Assembly: GCF_023101765.2 (NCBI RefSeq)
Contig: NC_064235.1
Span: 6,197,501-6,261,500, forward strand
DNA from: Spodoptera frugiperda
Lineage: Eukaryota > Arthropoda > Insecta > Lepidoptera > Noctuidae
Direction of reading: 5' to 3'
DNA length: 64,000 bases
Shown: piece by piece, positions 9,624 to 21,600 of the stretch
How the letters are laid out: every line of letters starts with the position of its first letter
How positions within the stretch are numbered: position 1 is the stretch's first letter
The notes under the pieces: generated by a model
Seen by the model: only the letters and a program-made list of their open reading frames with translations
What the model was told of the DNA's origin: nothing
Database searches by the model: none
Translations under genes and position numbers: made by a program

Positions 9624-12600
9624 ATGGTGTTGGAACCAATGAATGTACACAGTTCGTCGGGTGTGCTATTTAACTCCGAAACAATGTCGGACGGGACATT
9701 AGAAAGAAATCGTGCGGAAAAAGCTCTTATTATAACAAATAAAACACCAGCTCACTGTCAGTTCTTTAAGAACTCTGGAGTTAAAAATTACTCTGATAAA
9801 AATGGCAATGAAGTGATTAAATCGGATAATAAAAATCGAAGGACATTTGCATTTTGGGCCCTTGTGGTTTTAATATTCATTTTCGGACTTGGCAATTTGG
9901 CTCTAACATGTACAATGCTGTTCGTGATTCGGCTCGGCAAAGGTAAGTTTTTTAATATGATTTTTTTAAACTCTAAAATGTATTTATATATGTAAAATGT
10001 ATTTATTCAATGCCTTAAGTTAGTTTTAAGGTATTTTTAAGTTGTAAATATTTTATTTATACTTAGTTATTTATTGTTTAGTTAATATGATTTATTTGTT
10101 AGTATAGTAAGGCTCTTATAACATTTTTGACGTTTCAAAAGTGCTTAATTTAGGTTTATAATTGAAATAAATGCTTCGATTTTGACTTTATTATTAATAT
10201 TTTTCTACTTAAACTAGTCCTTAGTAACGATTTTGTATCGAAAACAGTTGCTAAGGAATGGGTTAAGTAAACATTAAATGACTCTGAGTGTGGCAGTTAA
10301 ATATGTAAATGAAATATGTTTTTGATTAGTATCAATATGTTCATTTTTCGAAATAGGTCACAGGTCGTCTAGAATCTTGAACATTAGATCAATACTGGCG
10401 ATGCACTGCAATGCAGTTGTGCACTGACTTTGATACAAAATAGTCCTTAAGTTATCGAAATATTGTAAATCAAACATTACTGTATAAAGGTATTTTGACT
10501 CTGACCTGTACTTATAAAAATGTAAACAAAAACAAATCAACGGTTAAAAGGAAATAGGGTATATGCGACAAAAAATGAAATGTTCAGGAGAGCCATTTAA
10601 ACTCGTCTGTCGTCGAAAGAATACTAGGAAAATGTTTTTTTATTTTTGATAGGGTATAAACGCCAAAAATGTCGTCGTAGAGCCATGAGAGTAAGCCCAT
10701 TCGAAAGAGCGGAAAATTTTACGTAGGGTAGCATAATAAACTCATTTTTGATCAAAATGTCGCTTATACCCTATTTCCTTTTAATCGTCGATATTATTGT
10801 AAAAATATCCGATTTTTATAAAAAATGTCGATTGTTTGTCTATGTTTATGTAATGCGTGATTGTTTTTGCCGCGAAAAATAACTGTGACATGTCGTTGTG
10901 AATTATTTTTGAAGTGTTGAACTTTTTGTAAACGATTTTGGGATACGAAATGCTGAGTAAAGGTAAGCGTCCACGGGCCCGTATCGTACGCGTCGCACGC
11001 ATTTCGTCTGACGTCATCGGTATGTACGCATCGCATGTAGGCATTGCCGATGATGCGGTCCGTACGATGTGGATCAGTGGACGCAGTTGTATGAGTTTCT
11101 ATACAAGACAAACTAAAATCCTTTGCGTGCGATGCGTACGATGCGGGCCTGTGAACGCGTACCTTAATATTGATACGACCCTTTATTCACATTGTTTTAA
11201 CTCAATGCTCTGTAATTAGATGTGGTGTTAGAAAAAATATATTAAATAAAATAAAACTACGTATGAAATTTTTAGGTTGCACTCGCACTACGGAGTAACC
11301 ACGGTTTTTGTCCGGTAAAAATAGGTTTAGGAGACAACTGTTAATGTAGTCACTAATATTCGGTTTTTAAATTGCAGCTTTTAAGTCTTTGACTGCCAAT
11401 AGAAAACTGTTGAAGGCAAATCCTCCGCTAACGTCGTCGGTCACCGGTGACCACCACGGCGTTCAATGTGTTAATCGCGGCTTATAACCGCATCTAGGTA
11501 ATTTATCTGAAACAAACAGCCGAATTAACAAGCGGAACATTGAATTTTGTTAAAAAATATACGGGCTGTATATAACTGCAAGTGTGGCCGCTTATCCGGA
11601 GCTGCGGACTACCCAGCGGGGTTACAGGGACTCTGGCTCAACAGGTAAGAGTAGGAACGGGTTGGTTTTTAGTCAGTAAGAGTCTGACACTCCCTCTCGC
11701 CTCGCCCAGGGCGGGAGAAGTCATTGGATGATTTTGCCCTTAAAAAAAAGAAGTGTGGCCGCTTGCATTCGGTTTCTTACGCAACGTCCTGCGTGAGCGA
11801 TCTAGAAGCGAACGCGAAGCGGTGCGGTGACACGCGAATACAACGCGATGCGGTGTGACGCGGCGGCTATGTCCTACGTGCATGTGAATCGTTTCGTTTT
11901 GTTTCTGTTTCCGACATTATAAACAAAAACGTGACGGCACCGCGTCCAGTTCGCGCGAAAATATCAAGCAAAATCGCGTTCGCGCCACACCGCATCCCAC
12001 GTGCGGTTGGTGACGTAGGCCACGTCAATACATTTTGACAGTTTGTTGTTTTCGCGTCGCACCGCATTGCCTTCGCGTCTAGATCACTCACGCAGAACGT
12101 TGCGTTATTTTACAAAATGTCGTATTTAAAAATCCCCCCAGTTGCACTAGTGCAACTAGGGCGTTAATCTAGAGATAATTGTAATTTGTGTTAAAAAATA
12201 TTCAGTTTTATTATATAATATTCTTTACATGATACATCTTCTTCTAAAATTTTAAATGTACATGCAGTAGGTACTTGTCTGTTATTAGCTCTTAAAAATT
12301 ATGTGTGTACCTAAAATAAAAATATGAATTGGCATTAATATTAGGTATTTTATTCATTATTTTTACAAGTGTGGGAGAGCCATGCTTCGGCACGAATGCA
12401 CCGGCTCGACCGGAGTGATACCATGACCTCCGGCAACCGACGTGAAACAACGCTTGCATTGTATTTTATTCATTATTTTTACAAGTGTGGGAGAGCCATG
12501 CTTCGACGGCACGAATGCAGTGACGTGAAACAACGCTTGCATTGTGTGAGTGAGGTTACCGGAGGCCCAATTATACCCCTCCCCAATCTTTCCAATCCCC

Positions 12601-15600
12601 GATTTCCCAACAACCCTTAAATTCCTAACTCCCAAAAGGCCGGCAACGCACTTGTAACGCCTCTCATGTTTCGGGTGTCCATGGGCGGCGGCAATTGTTT
12701 ACCATCAGGTGATCCGTCTGCTCGTTTATCGGTTTATACCATACAAAAAACCCTAATAATTACTTTACTCGACCCGGGAACTATACTTCCTTATAGGCTA
12801 CTAGGCTGGGTCCTTACCCAGCCTAGTGTAAGTCTCCGCGTACGCTTCAAAGAGCCATCAGACCACTATAGATGGGACCCAGTAGGGCTGATGCCTGATC
12901 CGGAGCTGCGGACTACCTAGCGGGTTTACCAGGGCTCCGGCTCGAAAACTAGGAGTATTCATACTCCAGGGTGGTTTTTAGTCAGTAAGTGTCTGACACT
13001 CCCTCTCGCCTCGCCCAGGGCGAGAGAAGTCATTGGATGATTTTCTCCCCTTAAAAAAAAGTATAAGTAAGTCGCACTGCAGAGACTCCAACGACATAGA
13101 TAGTTGGTTCTGTGTTACATAAAATATGCATAGATGCAACTATAGAACGTCCTTGCATCAGTATTGATCGGGTGTTGCCCGGCGCAGCGCGATGCGCGGT
13201 GACCCAAGCCTCTCAGAATCGATACGCTGTGCCATTTCTAGGGCTAGCTCTTGTCTTGCGCCTAGGGACACTGCGGCAGTGTCGCTTGCATTGGTGATTG
13301 GTGCACACGTTCGCGTCCATCTTGCTTCTATTTTAATCTACCAATGTTAGATACAGTGATTAATGTATTGAATACAAGTCGTGAAAGCGTTTTTTTTTAC
13401 ATTTAATGTGTCGACGTTTGGCCGCTATCTCGCCTGATGGTAAGTGATGATGCGGCCTACGATGGAGCACGTCTGCCCATAAGCAACCTATTCACTCGGG
13501 CTTTGAAGACACCCATCAGGAAACACAGACTCCGGCAAGGAGTTCCACTCCCTAGCAGTTCGCACAAGGAAGCTTGAAGCGAAGCGCTTCGTGCGAGTGG
13601 GTGGGGTATCTACCATGAAGCGGTGGCGCCTCGCCGATTGTCTTGTGGTTCGATGATGGAAAGGACTAGGGGGAATCAAGTTGTGCAACGTGCCCATCAA
13701 TTTCAGAGCGACATTGGTGTCGTGAACAAGTGCGTGTGTGTGTGTATCTCTCTACAATACAGGAGCTACAGTATTCTAGAAACAGTGCAAAAGGAATTGG
13801 GAAGGGTGACTAACAATTTTTTTTTTATTGAAATTTGGTGGTCTCTCATTAAGTTTTTCTCGTGTGCCAACAAATATATAGTAAGTGTGATAAAGTCACG
13901 CTTCGGCTCGACCGGAGTGATACCACGGTCTCATAGAAAACCGACGTGAAGCAACGCTTGCGTTGTGTAATTGAGGTTACCGGAGGCCCAATTACCCCTC
14001 ATCCCAATCTTCCCAATCTCCAATTCTCCAAAAAAACCCTTAAATACCTAACTGCTAAAAGGTCGGGAACGCACTTGTAACGCCTCTGGTGTTTCGATGA
14101 GCGGCGGTAATTGCATCCCACCGTCTACTCGTTTACCGGCTTATACCATTAAAATAAATAAGTACAAATTGACATACAACATTTTTGCACTCAAAAAGAA
14201 TTGGTCACAGTGCCGTTTGCGTCACAGTCATCGTTGCTGCAACACGCTGCGCTACATAGCTGAAACTGTGAGTCATAATAGTCTTAATACTAATTAATTA
14301 TTATTATTTTTACAGGTTCATTACTGCTATATTTATCGAATTTTAAGACTGTTGTATTTAGGTAAGAAGATCTTAAGCTGGCGCCCACATTGGCTAGGAG
14401 ACGCCAGGGCGCCAGAGCCAATCCTTTTTAACGATAAAAAGAATTGGCCCTAGCGCCCTCTATGTCACATTCATCGTAGCCGCAACATCGTGGTTTACAA
14501 TTTATTGTATTTTATCGAATTTTGAGTCTGTCAAAATGTTTTAATATTATTTTTAGGTACTGACAGGAAAATCTCAAGCTGGCGCCCTCACCGACTGGGT
14601 GGCGCCAGATCCAATCCTTTATAACAATATAAAGAATTGGACCTAGCGCCCTCTATGTCACATTCAACATTACTGCAACATGCTACAGTGCAGAGTTGGA
14701 ACTACGGCTCATAAGTCCAAACTAATACTTAACAGGTTTACAACTGCTGTATTTTATCGAATTTAGAGCCTGTCAAAATGTTTTTATATTATTTTTAGGT
14801 ACTGACAGGAAAATCTCAAGCTGGCGCCCTCACCGACTGGGTGGCGCCAGATCCAATCCTTTATAACAATATAAAGAATTGGACCTAGCGCCCTCTATGT
14901 CACATTCAACATTACTGCAACATGCTACAGTGCAGAGTTGGAACTACGGCTCATAAGTCCAAACTAATACTTAACAGGTTTACAACTACTATAATATTTT
15001 ATTGGGTGTACTTTGTATAGCTGCATTACATGCCGTAATGTGCACCTCTGCCTATCCCTTCGGGGATAATACTGTCTGATTGTCAAAATGTTTTTATATT
15101 ATTTTTAGGTACTGACAGGAAGATCTCAAGCTGGCGCCCTCACCGACTGGGTGGCGCCAGATCCAATCCTTTATAACAATATAAAGAATTGGACCTAGCG
15201 CCCTCTATGTCACATTCAACGTTGCTGCCACTACACGACAAGACTAATTATAACTAATGTGCCCTGCTTACAGTCTGTCTGGTTTCTGAGAAGCTTTCTA
15301 ACGCCCGCTCCAGCCGACTAGTATGTGCCGTTACCAATCCTTTTTAACGACAAAAAGAATTGGTAACCGCTCCTGCTATGTCACACTCAACGTTGCTGCA
15401 CGCGTTATGTGATTAAAACTGTTGTTATAGTGAAATGTGCTTTTCTGTTAATAATTTGTCTTGTTTTCAAATGACTTTTTATTTCAAAATGTTGTTAATA
15501 CTCTATTATTTGTACTCTAAGAAACTTGATTAACAGCTAAAAAGAAGATCTAGTTCTGGCGCCCTCACTGACTGGGTGGCGCCAGAGCCAATCCTTTTTA

Positions 15601-18600
15601 ACGATAAAAAGAATTGGCCCTAGCGTCCTCCATGTCACATTCGTCGTTGCCGCATGAACATGCTACAGAACAGAGTTCGAACTGCGAGTCATAAGTCGTA
15701 ACTAATACTTAACAGGTTTACAACTACTATAATATTTTATTGGGTGTACATTGTATAGCGTCATTACATGCCGTTATGTGCACGTCTGCCTATCCCATCG
15801 GGGATAATACTGTCTGACTGTCAAAATGTTTTAATGTTATATTTAGGTACTGACAGGAAGATCTCAAACTGGCGCCCACACTGACTGGGTGGCGCCAGGG
15901 CCAATCCTTTTTAACGATAAAAAGTATTGGCCCTAGCGTCCTCTATGTCACATTCAACGCTGCTGCAACTACACGACAAGACTAACGATATATTAATATG
16001 TTTAGTTTCTAATAATGTGTTGCTTACAGACAGTCTGGTTTCTGAGAAGCTTACTAAAACCCGCTCCAGCTGACTAGTAGACGCCGTTACCAATCCTTTT
16101 TAACGATAAAAAGAATTGGTGACCGCTCCTGCTATGTCACTTTCATCGTTGCTGCAAGAAGCTGTTTATAATATATTTGCTTTGTGTGTCTTTAGATAAC
16201 TCAGTATTATTTTATTGTGTACTTTAAATATTGATCAACAGCTAAAGAGATCTTGAGTTGACGCCCTAACTGACTGGGTGGCGCCAAGGCCAATCCTTTT
16301 TAACGATAAAAAGAATTGGCCCTAGCGCCCTCTATGTCACATTCAACGTTGCTGCAACATGTTACGATACAAGAGTAAAATAATATTATTTAATACCTTG
16401 CCGTAATGTTGTGTGAGTGTGTATGTATATGTACTTATTATGTGTGTATTTTACTTGTAATTTACCTACAGCTAAGCAGCTTGCAAGATGTCCGCTCCAG
16501 CTGACTAGTAGGTGCCGTTACCAATCCTTTTTAACGATAAAAAGAATTGGTAACTGCGCCTGCTATGTCACATTCATCGTTGCTGCAACATGCTACACGC
16601 TACGTGATTGAAACTGTCTCGTTTTCAAGTTACTTATAATTTCAAAATGTTGTAAATAATTGTATATATACAAGGTAAATAAATAAATATAAGATAAATC
16701 ATTATTTTTTTTTTCGTTACTGCAATGCGTTATGTGATTAAAATTTATGTTACAGTGAAATGTGCTTTTTTATTAATTATTTGTCTCGTTTTCAAATGAC
16801 TTGTTATTTAAAAATGTTGTAAATAATTGTATAAGTGGGCTGTAGATAAACCATTATATTTTTGTCTACTCTAAGAAACTTGATTAACAGCTAAAAAGAA
16901 GATCTCAAGCTGGCGCCCTCACTGACTAGGTGGCGCCAGATCCAATCCTTTATAACAATATAAAGAATTGGACCTAGCGCCCTCTATGTCACACTCAACG
17001 TTGCTGCAACTACACGACAAGACTAACGAAATATTAATAATTATTATAACTACTGAGAAGCTTACTGACGCCCGCTCCAGCCGACTAGTAGGTGCCGTTA
17101 CCAATCCTTTTTAACGATAAAAAGAATTGGTGACCGCTCCTGCTATGTCGCATTCATCGTTGTTACAAGAAGCTGTTCATAAAATAATTGCTTTGTGTGT
17201 CTTTGGATAACTCAGTGTTATTTTAATGTATACTTCTCCAAAATTGATCGACAGCTGAGAAGATCTCATGTTGGCGCCCTAACTGACTGGGTGGCGCCAA
17301 GGCCAATCCTTTTTAACGATAAAAAGAATTGGCCCTAGCGCCCTCTATGTCACATTCAACGCTGCTGCAACTACACGACAAGACCAATGAAATATTAATA
17401 ATTATTCTATCTAATGTGCCTTGCTTTCAGGATGTATATTTACTAAGAAGCTTACTAATGCCCGCTCTAGCTGACTAGTAGGCGCCGTTACCAATCCTTT
17501 TTAACGATAAAAAGAATTGGTAACCGCATCTGCTATGTCACATTCATCGTTGCTGAATGATGCTACGCTGCAAGACTGAAGACTTTTTGTGAATTTTGTG
17601 CTTTGTTTGGACTATAATCTATGTAATATATTTTACTTGTCATTAATCTGCAGCCAAGAAGCTTAAGATCTTCGTTCCAGCCGACTTGTAGACGCCGTTA
17701 CCAATCCTTTTTAACGATAAAAAGAATTGGTAACCGCGCCTGCTACGTCACTTTCATCGTTGCTGCAATATATTGTTCATAATTGTATGCCTTGTGTGCT
17801 TATGGATACTGAACAACCAAGAAGAGAGATCTCCAGCTGGCGCCCTCACTGACTGGGTGGCGCCAGGGCCAATCCTTTTTAACGATAAAAAGAATTGGCC
17901 CTTGCGCTCTCTATGTCACATTCAACGCTGCTGCAACTACACGACAAGACCAATGAAATATTAATAATTATTCTATCTAATGTGCCTTGCTTTCAGTTTG
18001 TATTATCAGAGAAGCTTGAAGCCCGCTCCAGCTGGCTAGGAGGCGCCGTTACCAATCCTTTTTAACGATAAAAAGAATTGGTAACCGCGCCTGCTATGTC
18101 ACAATCATCGCTCTTCTGCAATTCGTCGTGTTTGTGTGTGCCTTATTTAACCAATAATTATACTTACTCATTATTGTTGCAATATATTGTTCATAATTGT
18201 ACTACCTACTTGTGTGCTTATTGATAACTAAATTTTTTTGTGTACTGAAATAAATTTTACCTGCAACCAAGAAGAAAGATCTCAAGCTGGCGCCCTCACC
18301 GACTAGGTGGCGCCAAGGCCAATCCTTTTTAACGATAAAAAGAATTGGCCTTAGCGCCCTCTATGTCACATTCAACGCTGCTGCAACTACACGACAAGAT
18401 TAACGAAGTATTTATAATCATTATAACTAATGTGCCTTGCTTTCAGTTTGTATTATCAGAGAAGCTTGAAGCCCGCTCCAGCTGACTAGTAGGTGCCGTT
18501 ACCAATCCTTTTTAACGATAAAAAGAATTGGTAACTGCGCCTGCTATGTCACAATCATCGCTCTACTGCAATTCGTCGTGTTTGTGTGTGCTTTATTTAA

Positions 18601-21600
18601 CCAATTATAATCAATTATACTTAACTTACTCATTGTTGTTGCAATATATTGTTCATAATTGTGTGCTTATTTAATTTTTTTTTGTGTACTTATATAAATT
18701 TTACCAACAATCAAGAAGGAAGATCTCAAGCTGGCGCCCTCACCGACTAGGTGGCGCCAAGGCCAATCCTTTTTAACGATAAAAAGAATTGGCCTTAGCG
18801 CCCTCAATGTCACATTCATCGATGTTGCTACACGCCATACTACCAGATTGAAGAAATATGTTTGTTCTACCATGCTTTAATACTAAGATCTGCGGCCTAG
18901 AAGCTTACTGACGCCTGCTCCAGCTGACTAGTAGGTGCCGTTACCAATCCTTTTTAACGATAAAAAGAATTGGTAACCGCGCCTGCTATGTCACAATCAT
19001 CGTTGCTGCGAAATGTCATATGTTTTATACTTATTTATCAATAATATATTTTGAGCTAACCTGTTTAAATTTGGTGTATTTTATGTCTACTAAATAACGT
19101 TTACAGCCGATGGAAATACTAGATTAAAGATATTTTCTGACTGGAAGACGCTAGGACCCATTCTTTTTAACAATAAAAAGTATTAGCCCTAGCGCCGTCT
19201 ACGTCACATTCAACGTTGTTGTATTGTTGTATAGAACAAAACTAAAGAAACATTTTTATCGTATTAAATGTGCCTCACTTTCAGAATATCCCTGTTCTTT
19301 AATGTGTGTTATTGTAAAATAGCCTTCAAGATGAGAAGCTTCCTGCCTGCTTCAACTGACTAGGAGGTGCCGTTACCAATCCTTTTTAACGATAAAAAGA
19401 ATTGGTAACTGCTCCTGCTATGTCACATTCATCGTTGCCGCAACACGCTACGGAACAAGACTGGAACTTTGAATTGTCAATGTTACATATGAGCCTTACT
19501 TTCTGTCTATGTAGTATATTGTACATAATTCTATGCCTAATATGCTTTTGTTGAACCAGTTTTTTTTTCAAGTAAGTACTGCAAGAAAATCTACAGTAGC
19601 TTAGAAGATCTCAAGACAGCGCCCTTCTCTGACTGGGTGACGCCAAGGCCAATCCTTTTTAACGATAAAAAGAATTGGCCTTAGCGCCCTCTATGTCACA
19701 TTCATCATTACTGGAACTACATGACAAGACCAATGAAATATTAATATTTATTGTATCTAATGTGCCTTGCTTTCAGACTGTCTATTTTGTAAGAATCTTA
19801 CTAACGCCTGCTCCAGCCGACTTGTAGACGCCGTTACCAATCCTTTTTAACGATAAAAAGAATTGGTAACCGCGCCTGCTACGTCACTTTCATCGTTGCT
19901 GCAACATGCTACTGAAAAAAACTGAAACTTTTAATTTTCAATGTTATTAATAAGCCATGCTTTTGTGTGCATTTTATATATGTCTATGTTTATCTTTACG
20001 TGTAATTTATTAACAGCTAAGAAGATCTCAAGCTGGCGCCCTCACTGACTAGGTGGCGCCAGATCCAATCCTTTATAACAATATAAAGAATTGGACCTAG
20101 CGTCCTCTATGTCACACTCAACGCTGCTGCAATATGCTACGTATCAAGATTCGAAATGTTGCAGATTATTGAATTTCAATTACTTCTCCCACCCTGGGCG
20201 AGGCGAGAGGGAGTGTCAGATTCTTACTGACTAAAAACCACCCTGTTCCTATTTCTGCTTGTCGAGCCGGAGCCCCGGTAAACCCGTTAGGTAGTCCGCA
20301 GAACGGCCCGTATCACACTAGAATGTGAATATACACTGTTGAATACTAAACTCTATGTAAATATGTTTTAGGTATACTTTTATGTAAATAATAAAACTGA
20401 AGATTCTCGTGTCTATCTCTGAAATGAAACAAAAGTTGTTGATGGTAATCTGATAATGAATTCTTTTATCTAACATCACACAAAAATATAAAATTACAGA
20501 GCATTCGGTTAAAACTAAATTAGATAATATGTAGGCGACAAACAAAAATAACTATAATGAAATACTGATTTTATATGTTATATATTTTTTAAAATTGACA
20601 TGGTTACTAACATTAGTATTAGAACTCGAAACGTGATATTTAACATGATCATCCGTGATCATTTTTTGTATAGCATTTTAGTATAGCATTTTTCATTTTT
20701 ATATAGCATTTTTCATTTTTTGATAGCATTTTTTGTTATATTTATGCATTTATGTAATTAGATTTAATTAGATTTTATATAGTATAAAATTAAAGGATAA
20801 TTTTTATTACCTATCATCAATTCAAGAAAGAAGAATCTGTCATCTGTCAAGAAGATCTCAAGCTGGCGCCCCTTCACTGACCGGGTGGCGTCAAGGCCAA
20901 TCCTTTTTAACGATAAAAAGAATTGGCCTTAGCGCCCTCCATGTTATTTTCACCGTTGCTGCAACACTTTACAAATTAAACAATAGGTATGATGACGGAG
21001 TATAAAAATTAAAAATCTATTTAGTCCGCCAGTTATCTAATGAAAAAATATTAGACACGTATTTTTTTTATTTTGTCATGTAAGATAACAATTGGTGCTT
21101 AGATAAAACGAATCAAAGTTTAGGAATGGGAGCAAATACATCATGTCTACGTATAAAATAAAGTAGAAATAAAGTAGAAGTGACGGCACGCGATATTTCA
21201 ACCTTCGAAAGTATTTGTTTCCGTATGAAAATAATAAAATACGTGTCTAATGTTTTAAAATAATTTACCAGACGTACATTGAAATAAGAATTTGTCATCT
21301 ACTCTATTCTACATTATTCAAGATGTTTAGTTTAAGCTAAGGTTTAAAACTAGTTATTGCAAGATAGAAGATTTTCTTCTACAAGATGGACGCCGATAAC
21401 TGACTGGGAGACACCAGAGTCAATCCTTTTTAACGATAAAAAGAATTGGCCCTAGCGTCCTCTATGTCACATTCAACGTTACTGCAACACGCTACGCTAC
21501 AAGGGTTGCAACATTAGTGAAAATTGAAGAATTTCGTCATTGGATAGAAGTCTTTGACTGCCAATAGAAAACTGTTGAAGGCAAATCCTCCGCTAACGTC

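Larger units (their letters stand above)
14190..21530. repeat. Intronic array of ~28 stem-loop units
   Basis: About 28 imperfect direct repeats, mostly 160-310 bases apart, each centred on a ~50-base inverted repeat whose core is CCAATCCTTTTTA, loop ACGA, TAAAAAGAATTGG. Stem-loops start near 14408, 14601, 14843, 15153, 15330, 15578, 15891, 16086, 16280, 16511, 16932, 17097, 17293, 17487, 17697, 17859, 18042, 18309, 18492, 18753, 18934, 19151 (decayed), 19372, 19639, 19827, 20055, 20887 and 21410; a half unit is at about 14194. Two types often alternate: type A has GGCGCCAGGGCC before the core and an AGATCTCAAG leader, type B has GCCGTTACC and a GAAGCTT leader. Five type-A-like copies have TTTATA/TATAAA arms. 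Nearly all units end with TATGTCAC followed by TTGCTGCAA-like sequence. No open frame is conserved. Nature unknown. Confidence 0.9.

Noticed and set aside
14553..15850. Recursive splice points at TTTTAG followed by GTACTG
   Set aside because: The words recur (about 14553, 14797, 15107, 15845) but the pyrimidine tracts are weak and GTACTG is a poor donor; kept only as a weak idea.
14190..21530. CRISPR-like or coding interpretation of the stem-loop array
   Set aside because: Repeats are irregular in length and spacing, lie in a eukaryotic intron, and no conserved open frame runs through the units.
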